The notes under the pieces are model-generated. The model saw only the letters and a program-made list of their open reading frames with translations, was not told where the DNA came from and ran no database searches. DNA of 32,708 nucleotides from an uncultured Pelagibacteraceae bacterium (GTDB taxonomy: Bacteria; Pseudomonadota; Alphaproteobacteria; Pelagibacterales; Pelagibacteraceae), in assembly GCA_902519465.1 (NCBI GenBank), contig CABYJW010000011.1, positions 1 through 32,708 of the forward strand. The letters run 5' to 3'. A program made the translations under genes and the position numbers. Shown piece by piece: positions 1-7,725 of this stretch. Numbering within the stretch: position 1 is the stretch's first letter; every line of letters starts with the position of its first letter.

Positions 1-1
1 A

Positions 2-700
2 ATAAATCGATCAAAAAATAAATTTATAAATAATGCCTACGACAGCACAATGCTTTTTGAAAACTCAAAATACAAAAATATTTGTATTCAAGCCGGTAAA
101 AGTGATGGGTACTTTCATAGGTTTTCAAATAATAAACTAAAGTCAGATTCCAATTTTTCAAACTTTATTTTTTCATCTGGCCTTAAATTTTATAAGCAGG
201 ATATTAATATTGATTTAGAGGGTCAAAATTCTGAATGTGATATTAAAGCTGCCCTTTTTTTAGATAACGACGAACATCAAGAAATTAAAACTAAAATTAA
301 TCATTTAGTTCCCAATTGTAAAAGCTACCAAAAAATCAAAAATGTTTTAGACTCAGAAGGCAAAGGAATTTATCAAGGAAAAATTTATGTTAAAGATATT
401 GCTCAAAAAACAAATGCATATCAATTAAGTAAAGCATTACTTTTAGATGATAATTCTGAATTCAATTCTAAACCAGAACTTGAAATTTATGCTGACGACG
501 TAAAATGCTCTCACGGTTCAACATCAGGAAGTATTGATGAGAATTCAATACATTATTTAATGACAAGAGGATTAACTAAGAAGGAAGCAATTCAACTTTT
601 AATTAATGGATTTCTTAATGAAATAGTCAGTGAAATAAAAAGTTCCTCTATAAGAAAATTTGTTGAAAATAAAATAGAACTTCAAATACATGGATACTAA
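2..700 (+). CDS. sufD: SufD, Fe-S cluster assembly scaffold subunit (3' part; start lies before the window)
   Basis: The reading frame is open from the first bases of the window, so the first internal ATG at position 50 is not the true start; about the last 233 codons are visible. SufD is a subunit of the cytoplasmic SufBCD scaffold that builds Fe-S clusters under iron limitation or oxidative stress. What is seen is the right-handed beta-helix part and the family's C-terminal signature around 510-600 (CSHGSTSGSIDE followed by a helix with YLMTRGL and EAIQLLINGFLNE). The conserved Cys-Ser-His-Gly site is shared by SufB and SufD. SufD is favoured over SufB because sufS follows directly and the C-terminus is short, as in SufD. 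The stop codon overlaps the sufS start by 11 nt. sufB and sufC are presumably just upstream, outside the window. Confidence 0.9.
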   Translation: MNRSKNKFINNAYDSTMLFENSKYKNICIQAGKSDGYFHRFSNNKLKSDSNFSNFIFSSGLKFYKQDINIDLEGQNSECDIKAALFLDNDEHQEIKTKINHLVPNCKSYQKIKNVLDSEGKGIYQGKIYVKDIAQKTNAYQLSKALLLDDNSEFNSKPELEIYADDVKCSHGSTSGSIDENSIHYLMTRGLTKKEAIQLLINGFLNEIVSEIKSSSIRKFVENKIELQIHGY

Positions 701-1907
701 AGACATAAAATCAAAATTCCCGATTTTTAGAAATAAAGTAAACGGTAAACAGCTGGTTTATCTTGACAGTGCTAATTCTTCACAAAAACCAAAAACTGTG
801 ATTGATAGAATTTCAAAATTTTATTCTAAAGAATTTTCAAATGTAGGTAGAAGCGTACATTCTTTGGCAGTAACAGCGACAAATCGTTTCGAGGAAACAA
901 GAGACCTTATGCAGAAATATGTTAATGCAAAATCAAGAGAAGAAATTGTTTTTACCAAAAATGCAACAGAAGCTATCAATTTAGTTGCATCAACTTATGG
1001 TGAAAAATTTATTGAAAGCGGAGATGAGATTTTAATAACAGAATTAGAACATCATGCAAATTACGTTCCATGGCACTTTATCAGAGAAAAAAAAGGTGCA
1101 ATTATAAAGTTTGCTAAGTGCAATGAGAGAGGAGAAGTTGATATTGATGAGATTAAAAAATTAGTTACTAATAAAACAAAAATTATTGCTGTAACTCATA
1201 TATCAAATGTAACTGGAGCGATAATGCCAATTAAAAAGATTGTTGATCTTGCTAGCCAGAAAAAAATTCCTGTTTTAGTAGATGGTTGTCAAGGTGCACC
1301 GCATGTTAAAGTAGACATGCAAGAATTAGGTTGTGATTTTTATGCAATTTCATGCCACAAAATGTATGGACCTACTGGTGTTGGTATTCTTTATGCAAAA
1401 AAAAAATGGCTAGATATTTTACCTCCGTATCAGGGCGGTGGCGGCATGATAGATCAAGTTAACAAAGATAACATCTCATTCCCTGGTAGTCCAACAAAGT
1501 ATGAAGCTGGAACTTTACAAACCGCAGAGGTAGTTGGATTTTCTGAGTCTATAAAATTTATAGAAGATGTTGGGATAAAAAATATTATGAAGCATGAAAA
1601 AGAAATCCTAGAATATGGTTTAGAAAAAATTAAAAAAAATAATTCTGTAAAAATTATTGGTGAACCAAAAAATAGGGGATCAATAATATCTTTTACTATA
1701 AAAGGTATTCATCCGCATGACATAGCAACTATTTTGGACGAAGATGGTGTTGCAATAAGAGCTGGACATCATTGTTGTCAAATTCTTCACGATAAAATGG
1801 GACTTGCAGCATCAGCTAGAGCATCTTTGGGCATTTATAATTCAAAAGAAGATATAGATATTTTAAGTAATGCGATAAAAAAATGTAACAAGATATTTAA
1901 TAATTAA
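690..1907 (+). CDS. sufS: SufS, group II cysteine desulfurase
   Basis: This PLP enzyme removes sulfur from L-cysteine, giving alanine and an enzyme persulfide that feeds Fe-S cluster assembly. It has 405 residues, the usual SufS length. The PLP-binding lysine is K224 in SCHKMYGPTGVG. An ELEHHANYVPW motif lies near residue 118, and the catalytic cysteine is C362 in RAGHHCCQ, corresponding to the RxGHHC motif of E. coli SufS. The start ATG overlaps the sufD stop by 11 nt and no Shine-Dalgarno sequence is visible, so translation is probably coupled. The next gene starts on the base after its stop codon. The placement between sufD and sufU supports the SUF assignment over IscS/NifS (group I). Confidence 0.97.
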   Translation: MDTKDIKSKFPIFRNKVNGKQLVYLDSANSSQKPKTVIDRISKFYSKEFSNVGRSVHSLAVTATNRFEETRDLMQKYVNAKSREEIVFTKNATEAINLVASTYGEKFIESGDEILITELEHHANYVPWHFIREKKGAIIKFAKCNERGEVDIDEIKKLVTNKTKIIAVTHISNVTGAIMPIKKIVDLASQKKIPVLVDGCQGAPHVKVDMQELGCDFYAISCHKMYGPTGVGILYAKKKWLDILPPYQGGGGMIDQVNKDNISFPGSPTKYEAGTLQTAEVVGFSESIKFIEDVGIKNIMKHEKEILEYGLEKIKKNNSVKIIGEPKNRGSIISFTIKGIHPHDIATILDEDGVAIRAGHHCCQILHDKMGLAASARASLGIYNSKEDIDILSNAIKKCNKIFNN

Positions 1908-2372
1908 ATGGATATTAAGGAATTATATCAAGAGATAATTTTGGATCATGGAAAAAATCCAAGAAACAAAAATATATGTAAGGACTTTAATAAAGATGCT
2001 AAAGGACATAATCCACTTTGTGGTGATAAAGTTCATATTTATTTAAAGTTGGACAATGAAAAGAAATTGGCAAATATTTCTTTTGAAGGCGAAGGTTGTG
2101 CGATATCAATGGCATCTGCTTCAATAATGACAGAGATAATTAAGGGAAAAGAATTTAATGTAGCCAAAAAAATTCAAGAAGATTTTTTAAATATGATTAA
2201 AAAAGGTTCAAAACTTAGCATGAACAGTCTGAGCGATACTGAAAACACAACCATGATGTCTCTATCTGGGGTTAAGAGATTTCCAATGAGAGTCAAATGT
2301 GCTACTTTAGCATGGCATACATTTTTAGAGGCGGTAAAAGGAAGTAAAAAAATAGTAAATACAGAAAACTAA
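1908..2372 (+). CDS. sufU: SufU, SUF-system NifU-like protein
   Basis: This 154-residue protein has the conserved ligand set of the IscU/SufU fold: C38 and D40 (LCGD), C64 (GEGCAIS) and C131 (RVKCATLAWHTF). The spacing between the second and third cysteines is 67 residues, against about 43 in IscU, so the insertion typical of SufU is present. In Firmicutes SufU is a zinc-dependent sulfurtransferase that accepts the persulfide from SufS. By homology this protein is probably the SufS partner, and no sufE is visible in the window. It begins directly after the sufS stop codon and is followed after 3 nt by sufT, in one operon. A scaffold role cannot be excluded from sequence alone. Confidence 0.92.
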   Translation: MDIKELYQEIILDHGKNPRNKNICKDFNKDAKGHNPLCGDKVHIYLKLDNEKKLANISFEGEGCAISMASASIMTEIIKGKEFNVAKKIQEDFLNMIKKGSKLSMNSLSDTENTTMMSLSGVKRFPMRVKCATLAWHTFLEAVKGSKKIVNTEN

Positions 2373-2375
2373 TAA

Positions 2376-2678
2376 ATGAGTGATTTAAAACAAAAAATTA
2401 TTAAAGAAATAAAAAAAGTCTACGATCCTGAAATACCCGTAAATATTTACGAGCTGGGCCTAATATACAAGATAGAAATTGACAAAAAAAATAATGTAAA
2501 AGTAGATATGACTTTAACAACACCTAATTGCCCTGTAGCTGATAGTTTGCCAAAACAGGTTAAGGAATATATAATGAATGTTAAGGGTGTTTCTGATGTT
2601 AAATTAAATTTAGTTTGGGACCCACCATGGGATAAATCCAAAATGTCAGAAGCTGCTAAATTAGAATTAAATTTATGA
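2376..2678 (+). CDS. sufT: SufT, DUF59/MIP18-family Fe-S assembly factor
   Basis: A 100-residue stand-alone DUF59 (MIP18) domain. Visible hallmarks are VYDPEIPVNIYELGLIY at residues 15-31, the strand-loop LTTPNCPVAD with the conserved cysteine, and the C-terminal LVWDPPWDKSKMSEAAK. Proteins of this type in SUF operons help mature Fe-S proteins, probably as carriers or targeting factors, and are related to the eukaryotic CIA component MIP18. The start lies 3 nt after sufU, and the last codons overlap the next gene by an ATGA junction, indicating translational coupling. Identity is clear; the exact biochemical role of the family is only partly established. Confidence 0.9.
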   Translation: MSDLKQKIIKEIKKVYDPEIPVNIYELGLIYKIEIDKKNNVKVDMTLTTPNCPVADSLPKQVKEYIMNVKGVSDVKLNLVWDPPWDKSKMSEAAKLELNL

Positions 2679-3010
2679 GCCAACAAGTAATTAAATTAAG
2701 CGACAACGCCGCAAATAGAATTAAAGAAATAATGTCAAAAGCTGATAATACAACTATTGGAGTTAGAGTTGGTGTTAAATCTGGCGGGTGTGCAGGAATG
2801 TCTTATATGATGGAGTATGCGAAAGAAGCCAAGAAGAACGAAGAAATTATCGAAGACAAAGGAGTTAAAGTTTTTATTGATGCCAACGCAGTAATGTACC
2901 TTCTGGGAACCGAAATGGACTATAAGAAAGACAAGTTTTCCTCACAATTTGTATTTAAAAATCCTAACGAAACTGAACGTTGTGGTTGCGGAGAGTCATT
3001 TAAGGTATAA
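2675..3010 (+). CDS. sufA: A-type Fe-S carrier, HesB/IscA family (SufA-like)
   Basis: A 111-residue HesB-like protein that carries assembled Fe-S clusters to target apoproteins. The three conserved cysteine positions of the family are visible: GGCAGMSYMMEYA near residue 39, and the C-terminal CGCGESF pair. Length and position as the last recognised gene of the SUF operon fit SufA, although IscA and ErpA are very similar in sequence. The start ATG overlaps the sufT stop (ATGA). A small unrelated reading frame follows 7 nt downstream on the same strand. Confidence 0.9.
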   Translation: MSQQVIKLSDNAANRIKEIMSKADNTTIGVRVGVKSGGCAGMSYMMEYAKEAKKNEEIIEDKGVKVFIDANAVMYLLGTEMDYKKDKFSSQFVFKNPNETERCGCGESFKV

Positions 3011-3017
3011 CGACTCA

Positions 3018-3200
3018 ATGAGAGATACTAAACATCTTGAAAGCTTTGCTAGACAAAGAGTAGAAAAAGAAAAAGAAAAAACTCTTTTTAAAAATAAAAT
3101 CAAAGCTGTTCATAAAGGCGCCAATGGCACCTTTGAATATACAATTAAAAAAGGTATCAACAAGGGCAAAATAGCTGACAGTAGAATTTTAAAAAAGTAA
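3018..3200 (+). CDS. Small basic hypothetical protein (60 aa) at the end of the SUF operon
   Basis: Sixty residues, rich in lysine and arginine (core RQRVEKEKEKTLFKNKIK, then FEYTIKKGINKGKI). The ATG at 3018 is chosen because the same frame upstream, back to 2949, lies inside the A-type carrier gene and would be an overlap shadow. It starts 7 nt after the preceding stop, so it is likely co-transcribed with the suf genes. No signal peptide, membrane segment or cysteine is present. I do not recognise the family. A basic N-terminal helix followed by a short beta-rich part is what can be seen. It ends 9 nt before a convergent gene. Confidence 0.6.
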   Translation: MRDTKHLESFARQRVEKEKEKTLFKNKIKAVHKGANGTFEYTIKKGINKGKIADSRILKK

Positions 3201-3209
3201 ATTTGAAAT

Positions 3210-3530
3210 CTATTTTGGAAGCTTCGTAGCACCAGTTTCTTGGTGAACTATTTTTCCATCTTTAAACTTGTAATAAGACATAACTGCTTCTTTATTACCA
3301 TCATTATAACTTGCAAAGGCATGCATAAATCCAACTTCATTATTCTCATAAAGAATTCTATGCTTATCTAACTTAACATCTTTCATTCCAACCCACTTAA
3401 CCACATCATCTTTAGACAAAGTCTTTCCAGATGAGTGCATCAAGAATTTAAAATCATCGTGCATAAGTTCTTTAGCACCATTAGTATCACCTTCATTTAC
3501 TATTTTAACTAATTTTTCTATTATGGACAT
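3210..3530 (-). CDS. Small NTF2-like / SnoaL-like protein
   Basis: A 106-residue soluble protein with the layout of a minimal NTF2-like cone fold. It has an N-terminal helix (SIIEKLVKIVNEGDTNGAKELMHDDFKFLMHSSG), a central helix after LSKDDVVKWV, then strands ending in VMSYYKFKDGKIVHQETGATKL. The phrase YYKFKDGKIVHQE near the C-terminus is typical of SnoaL-like proteins. Such domains occur as small-molecule isomerases, hydrolases or simple binding proteins, so substrate cannot be inferred. It lies 9 nt downstream of the secreted-protein gene on the same strand and may be co-transcribed with it. Confidence 0.65.
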   Translation of the reverse strand: MSIIEKLVKIVNEGDTNGAKELMHDDFKFLMHSSGKTLSKDDVVKWVGMKDVKLDKHRILYENNEVGFMHAFASYNDGNKEAVMSYYKFKDGKIVHQETGATKLPK

Positions 3531-3539
3531 TGTGTTTAT

Positions 3540-3926
3540 TTAACCTTGGTAAATTGTTCTTGATAATTTTTCTATTTCTTCTTTTGAACCAGGAATTAGT
3601 TCGTAAGTAGATTTATTACATTCACTATTCTTTTTTTTATTGAAAGGTTTACCGTAAACTTTATCTACATAAACATTCATTCCTTTGTTGATTTCATCAT
3701 TTTTAATACCTTCTTTGTTAAGGTATTCCCTGATTACTTTAGATGCGGCTAAAGCTATCTCAATATCCTTTACCTCAACTGTATCTGCTGGCAATACAGC
3801 GGTAGCAGTATAATGACCAAGACATTCGATGGCATTTTCTTTTTGCGCCTTTGTTATATGACCAGCTGCAAAAGACGATATTATTACAGAGCTAGCCAGG
3901 ATTAATGATATAAAAAACTTTTTCAT
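3540..3926 (-). CDS. Predicted secreted hypothetical protein (128 aa)
   Basis: The N-terminus (MKKFFISLILASSVIISSFA) is a classical Sec signal peptide: two lysines, a hydrophobic core, and a probable cleavage near residues 20-22. The mature part of about 105 residues is largely helical and charged and contains only two cysteines, C35 and C103, which could form a disulfide in the periplasm. I do not recognise the family. The start is supported by a Shine-Dalgarno-like AAAGGAG about 12 nt upstream, one of few clear ones in the window. It lies between glnA and the NTF2-like gene, all on the minus strand, 68 nt downstream of glnA. Confidence 0.7.
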   Translation of the reverse strand: MKKFFISLILASSVIISSFAAGHITKAQKENAIECLGHYTATAVLPADTVEVKDIEIALAASKVIREYLNKEGIKNDEINKGMNVYVDKVYGKPFNKKKNSECNKSTYELIPGSKEEIEKLSRTIYQG

Positions 3927-3938
3927 AAAAAAAATATA

Positions 3939-3945
3939 CTCCTTT
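3939..3945 (-). promoter_or_regulatory. Shine-Dalgarno site of the secreted-protein gene
   Basis: Read on the minus strand the bases are AAAGGAG, a strong match to the anti-Shine-Dalgarno complement. They lie 12 nt before the ATG whose first base is at 3926. The spacing is long but the site decides the start of the small secreted protein. Most other genes here lack such a site. Confidence 0.5.
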
Positions 3946-3994
3946 ATTTCACATAATTATTTAAAAAATTGTCACACCTTAAATATATTCACTT

Positions 3995-5401
3995 TTAGCA
4001 GCTGTAGTACATTTGAAACTCCATTGGATGTGGAGTGTGCTCAAAATTATAAATCTCTTCATATTTAAGTGCAATGTAAGCATCTATTTGATCGTCAGTG
4101 AAAACATTGCCTTGAGTTAAAAATTTTCTATCTTTGTCTAAGCTCTCCATAGCCTCTCTTAAAGAACCGCAAACTGTTGGAATTTTTTTAACTTCAGTTT
4201 CACTTAAAGCGTACAAATCTTTATCCAAAGATTTACCTGGATCGATTTTATTTTTAATTCCATCAAGACCTGCCATTAATAATGCAGAAAATGTTAAGTA
4301 AGGGTTTCCAGCTGCATCAGGGAAACGAACTTCACATCTAGCAGCTTTTTTACTTTGTGTAATTGGAATTCTACAAGATGCAGATCTGTTTCTTGCTGAG
4401 TATGCCAATAATACAGGCGCTTCAAAGCCTGGTATTAATCTTTTATAACTATTAGTTGTTGCATTGGCGAAAGCATTTATCGCTCTAGCGTGTTTTAATA
4501 TTCCTCCGATGTAGTGTAATGCTGTATCCGATAAACCTGCATATTTATTTCCAGAAAATACCGCTGTACTTCCTTTCCATATTGATTGGTGACAGTGCAT
4601 TCCAGAACCATTGTCCCCTTTTACGGGTTTAGGCATAAAAGTTGCTGTCTTACCAAATGAATGTGTAACCATGTGTACTGCGTACTTGTAAAGTTGAAGG
4701 TTATCTGCTTGATCAACTAATGTCCCAAAATACATTCCAAGCTCATGTTGGCTCGGAGCAACTTCATGGTGATGTTTTTCAACTTTAATTCCCATGTCCT
4801 TCATTGCTTTTAAATATTCACTTCTCATATCCTGGGCACTATCAACAGGTGGAACTGGGAAATAACCACCTTTGATACCTGGTCTGTGACCCATGTTTCC
4901 ATTTTCATATTTTTTTCCAGTGTTATATGGACCTTCAGAACTATCTATTTGAAATCCTGTATGATTCATATCGTTTGAATATCTAACATCATCAAAAACA
5001 AAAAATTCTGGTTCTGGTCCGAAGTAGGCTTTATCTCCCACACCAGTTTTCTTTAAATATTCTTCTGCTTTTTTTGCTGTACCCCTTGGATCCCTTTCGT
5101 AGGGATCTTTTTTAATTGCGTCTAGAATGTCACAAAAAATATTAAGTGTATTGTGTGTAGTAAAAGGGTCTACAACTGTTCTCGATAAATCTGGTTTCAG
5201 AATCATATCGGACTCATTGATTGCTTTCCATCCAGCGATAGATGAACCATCAAAGAAAACTCCTTCGTTCAACATATCTTCATCAACTATTGTTGCATCC
5301 ATAGTAACATGTTGAAGTTTTCCTCTTGGGTCTGTAAATCTTAGATCTACGTATTCGATCTCTTTATCTTTTATAATCTTTTTAACTGAACTAGCACTCA
5401 T
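3995..5401 (-). CDS. glnA: Glutamine synthetase type I (GSI-beta)
   Basis: Makes glutamine from glutamate, ammonia and ATP and is the main route of ammonium assimilation. The 468 residues match the E. coli enzyme almost in length (469). Visible motifs are DGSSIAGW (51-58), the metal-binding GPEPEFF (128-134), the ATP-region [16 protein letters not shown] (258-273), and NRSASCRIP (338-346). The adenylylation tyrosine is Y397 in KDLYAL, at the same number as in E. coli, so control by GlnE-type adenylylation is expected. The C-terminus [11 protein letters not shown] is typical of the proteobacterial form. A Shine-Dalgarno AAAGGG sits 4 nt before the start. The upstream gap to divergent nnrD is unusually long for this window and holds repeats and a hairpin. 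Confidence 0.98.
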   Translation of the reverse strand: MSASSVKKIIKDKEIEYVDLRFTDPRGKLQHVTMDATIVDEDMLNEGVFFDGSSIAGWKAINESDMILKPDLSRTVVDPFTTHNTLNIFCDILDAIKKDPYERDPRGTAKKAEEYLKKTGVGDKAYFGPEPEFFVFDDVRYSNDMNHTGFQIDSSEGPYNTGKKYENGNMGHRPGIKGGYFPVPPVDSAQDMRSEYLKAMKDMGIKVEKHHHEVAPSQHELGMYFGTLVDQADNLQLYKYAVHMVTHSFGKTATFMPKPVKGDNGSGMHCHQSIWKGSTAVFSGNKYAGLSDTALHYIGGILKHARAINAFANATTNSYKRLIPGFEAPVLLAYSARNRSASCRIPITQSKKAARCEVRFPDAAGNPYLTFSALLMAGLDGIKNKIDPGKSLDKDLYALSETEVKKIPTVCGSLREAMESLDKDRKFLTQGNVFTDDQIDAYIALKYEEIYNFEHTPHPMEFQMYYSC

Positions 5402-5403
5402 AA

Positions 5404-5427
5404 ATCCCTTTCAAATTGTTTGAAAAA
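5404..5427 (-). promoter_or_regulatory. Hairpin overlapping the glnA ribosome binding site
   Basis: On the minus strand TTTCAAA, loop CAA, TTTGAAA forms a perfect 7-bp stem (arms at 5419-5425 and 5409-5415). The 3' arm runs directly into the Shine-Dalgarno GGG (5406-5408). Two more U-G pairs could extend the stem and cover part of the ribosome binding site. The structure is seen in the sequence. That it controls glnA translation is inference. The stem is AU-rich and would be only moderately stable. Confidence 0.35.
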
Positions 5428-5430
5428 TCG

Positions 5431-5501
5431 TTTTACATTACCAAATTTTTACATTTCAAGTAGACTAAAAAAATATATGGCTGCTATGCGTTTTTTACAT
5501 T
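5431..5501. repeat. Three copies of the 9-mer TTTTACATT between glnA and nnrD
   Basis: Exact copies are at 5431-5439, 5447-5455 and 5493-5501. On the minus strand each reads AATGTAAAA within the probable glnA leader or promoter region. The first two are spaced 16 bases start to start and the third is 46 further on. Three identical 9-mers in a 117-nt gap is more than base composition easily explains, so they may be binding sites for a regulator of the divergent genes. The function is inferred only from position. Confidence 0.4.
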
Positions 5502-5504
5502 ATA
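5499..5504 (-). promoter_or_regulatory. Candidate -10 element for glnA
   Basis: The minus strand reads TATAAT here, a perfect sigma-70 -10 hexamer preceded by TTG. The -35 region (around 5522-5527) is poor. If used, the transcript would start near 5492 and give glnA a leader of about 90 nt, long for this genome. The element overlaps the third AATGTAAAA repeat. Confidence 0.4.
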
Positions 5505-5518
5505 CAATTCCTAATTGA

Positions 5519-6358
5519 ATGAAATTGATTAAAAATAGCCCTAAAATTTGGATTAAAAAATTTCCATGGAAAAAAAAATCTGGCAATAAATATTCAAGAG
5601 GCAGAGTGCTTATTCTTGGCGGTCAAAAGAATATGATTGGAGCAACAATTCTTGCTGCTGAAGCCTGCTTAAGGGTTGGCGTTGGGTCAGTCAAAATTAT
5701 TTGTACTAAAGAAACTATACAAATTTTATCGATAAAATTTCCATCTGCTCTTAAAATTGAAATTAATAATATTTCGTATCTAAAAAGTTTTCTTAAAAAA
5801 GAGTGCAAAACAACATCAGTCGCGTTAGTTGGTCCAGGCGCAGGAGACAATACAAAAACAATGAAATTTACTGAGGAAATTTTGAAACATATAAAATACG
5901 TAATTTTAGATGCTGACGCTTTAAATTCTTATAAAAACAAAACAAAAAAACTTTTAAAATATTTAGATAAATATAAGCTCATTACTCCACATAAAGCTGA
6001 ATTTCACAGACTTTTTCCAACAATAAAAAAGAGTTTGGAAAACAAGGAAAAAGTTTTTAAATTTTTAAAGTTATCTAAGTCAAATATATTACTTAAAGGA
6101 AATATAACATTGATAGGATCGAATAAAAAAATTATAAAAAATTCACATTCTTCAAGCGAGTTAGCCGTTATTGGATCAGGCGATGTTTTAGCAGGGATAA
6201 TTGCTAGTCTCGTTGGAGACAACAAGATGTCAATGGTAGAGGCCGCAGCTGCCGGAGCTTGGTTACATGGAGATATTGCAAAAAAAAATGGCATAGGTTT
6301 AATTTCTGAGGATTTGATTAAAGGTATTCCATTTGCATTAAAAAGATTAAAAAGATGA
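5519..6358 (+). CDS. nnrD: ADP/ATP-dependent NAD(P)H-hydrate dehydratase (stand-alone)
   Basis: Repairs hydrated NADH and NADPH (NADHX/NADPHX) by ATP- or ADP-dependent dehydration. The 279 residues cover only the ribokinase-like dehydratase domain. The NnrE epimerase domain found fused in E. coli Nnr is absent here. Motifs: RGRVLILGGQ (28-36), the GPGAGD loop (105-110), LDADALN (130-136), TPHKAEF (156-162), and the catalytic GSGDVLAG (219-226) with D222 as base. The start is the ATG directly after the glnA leader region, with no clear Shine-Dalgarno. The stop overlaps the next gene by ATGA. In a strongly respiring organism the repair role fits the nuo operon, but that link is contextual. Confidence 0.93.
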   Translation: MKLIKNSPKIWIKKFPWKKKSGNKYSRGRVLILGGQKNMIGATILAAEACLRVGVGSVKIICTKETIQILSIKFPSALKIEINNISYLKSFLKKECKTTSVALVGPGAGDNTKTMKFTEEILKHIKYVILDADALNSYKNKTKKLLKYLDKYKLITPHKAEFHRLFPTIKKSLENKEKVFKFLKLSKSNILLKGNITLIGSNKKIIKNSHSSSELAVIGSGDVLAGIIASLVGDNKMSMVEAAAAGAWLHGDIAKKNGIGLISEDLIKGIPFALKRLKR

Positions 6359-6837
6359 GCGAATTATTAAATAAAGAAACAGTAAAAAGAGTAGGGAAGT
6401 CCCTAAGAGATTTTGATAAAAATCTAAAAATTATTGCTTTAGATGAAACTGCACGAACTGCAAAAGATGCCGCAAGTAGCTTAAAATGCCAATTAGGCGC
6501 CATTGTAAAGAGCCTAGTGTTTAAAGCCGAAGGCGAATTTTTGGTTTGCTTAGTATCAGGTGATAAAAGATGCTCACTAAATAAACTCAAGAAAATTTTA
6601 AACAAAAAAGATGTTGCCATGGCAAACGCTAATGAGGTTAAAGATCATACTGGGTTTTCAATAGGTGGTGTTGCACCAATAGGTTATTTAAAAAAATTGA
6701 ATACTATTGTAGATAAATCTTTAAGTAGATTTAATTACGTGTATGGTGCCGCAGGTCATCCTGATTGTGTATTTAAAATTACCTATTTAGAATTAGTAAA
6801 ATTAACAAGCGGAGAAGAAGCAGAGATAATTGAATGA
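6355..6837 (+). CDS. YbaK/EbsC-family aminoacyl-tRNA deacylase
   Basis: A 160-residue single-domain YbaK/ProX-type protein, a family that hydrolyses mischarged tRNA (for example Cys-tRNA-Pro or Ala-tRNA-Pro) in trans. Seen are GAIVKSLVFKAEGEFLVCLVSGDKR in the middle, with the family's conserved lysine in VKS. VKDHTGFSIGGVAPIGY follows, the typical substrate-pocket segment with GxxPxG. The C-terminal FNYVYGAAGHPDCVFKI also fits. It overlaps nnrD upstream and the permease downstream by ATGA junctions, so the three are translated from one message. The exact tRNA substrate cannot be told from sequence. Confidence 0.88.
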   Translation: MSELLNKETVKRVGKSLRDFDKNLKIIALDETARTAKDAASSLKCQLGAIVKSLVFKAEGEFLVCLVSGDKRCSLNKLKKILNKKDVAMANANEVKDHTGFSIGGVAPIGYLKKLNTIVDKSLSRFNYVYGAAGHPDCVFKITYLELVKLTSGEEAEIIE

Positions 6838-7724
6838 AAGAACCAAAAACTATTGATGTAGCTTTATTAATTTTATTAGGAGCGATTTGGGGATCAGCAT
6901 TTTTTAATATTAAAATAGCTACTTACACATACGATCCTGTAACTTTGGTTTTTCTTAGGGTATTTTTTGCACTAGTTGCTCTAGGTCTCTACTGCTTTTA
7001 CAAAAAAATTAAAATCTTAGCCTTTTCAAATAATTGGAAAATGTATGCCATTGTTGGGCTAACAAATATTACAATACCATTTCTACTAATTGCATATGGA
7101 ACAAATGTTGTTGACAGTTATCTATCTGCGATTTTGATGAGCACTACCCCACTTAGTGGAACTTTACTAGCTCATTTTTTCACAAAAAATGAAAAGCTTA
7201 ATATTTTCAAATCAATAGGGGTCTTAATTGGTTTTTTAGGTATTGTTTTTTTATTTTTTGATAAATTAGTTATTAGTGAAAGTAATTTATTTTATGTTTT
7301 AATTATTCTTTGCGGGTCAACTTTTTATGTAGTTGGGGGTATTTTAACATTAAAATTTTTGAAAAACGAAGGTAACGAGAATGTCTCAACGTCCACAATT
7401 TTGTGGTCATTTATTTTTCTTATACCTTTTTGCTTATATCAGGAACCTTGGGCAAATTTAAAACCGTCAATGGAGTCTACTGCTGCATTAATTTATTTGG
7501 GTGTGTTTCCAACAGGCGTAGCATGGTTGCTCAGATTTCATATATTAACCAAAGTTGGTATGGTTTTTCAAACTCAAGTTGCTTATCTGATACCAATTTT
7601 TGGTGTTTTTTTTGGATATATAATTATGGATGAGAAAATAACTTGGAAGGTTTTAGTATCTCTTATAATTATTATTTCTGGAATATTTATGGTAAAAAGG
7701 GGCAATAAAGGGATTCAAGAATAA
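6834..7724 (+). CDS. EamA / drug-metabolite transporter (DMT) family permease
   Basis: A 296-residue inner-membrane protein with about ten hydrophobic helices arranged as two EamA repeats. The first begins LLILLGAIWGSAFFNIKIA, the usual GxxWGsxF opening. The second begins after NVSTSTILWSFIF and has the family signature around TGVAWLLRFHILTKVG and FFGYIIMDEKI. It ends with a basic tail MVKRGNKG. Members export or import amino acids, nucleobases or other metabolites, so the substrate is unknown. It is coupled by ATGA to the deacylase gene and followed after 1 nt by the glycosyl-phosphate transferase. Confidence 0.9.
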   Translation: MKEPKTIDVALLILLGAIWGSAFFNIKIATYTYDPVTLVFLRVFFALVALGLYCFYKKIKILAFSNNWKMYAIVGLTNITIPFLLIAYGTNVVDSYLSAILMSTTPLSGTLLAHFFTKNEKLNIFKSIGVLIGFLGIVFLFFDKLVISESNLFYVLIILCGSTFYVVGGILTLKFLKNEGNENVSTSTILWSFIFLIPFCLYQEPWANLKPSMESTAALIYLGVFPTGVAWLLRFHILTKVGMVFQTQVAYLIPIFGVFFGYIIMDEKITWKVLVSLIIIISGIFMVKRGNKGIQE

Positions 7725-7725
7725 A

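Noticed and set aside
2949..3017. Earlier start for the 60-aa basic protein
   Set aside because: The segment lies wholly within the out-of-frame end of the A-type carrier gene, so the ATG at 3018 is preferred.
5402..5518. Glutamine riboswitch (glnA RNA motif) upstream of glnA
   Set aside because: The known conserved core bases of that motif were looked for on the minus strand and are not present; only short AT-rich repeats and a hairpin are seen.
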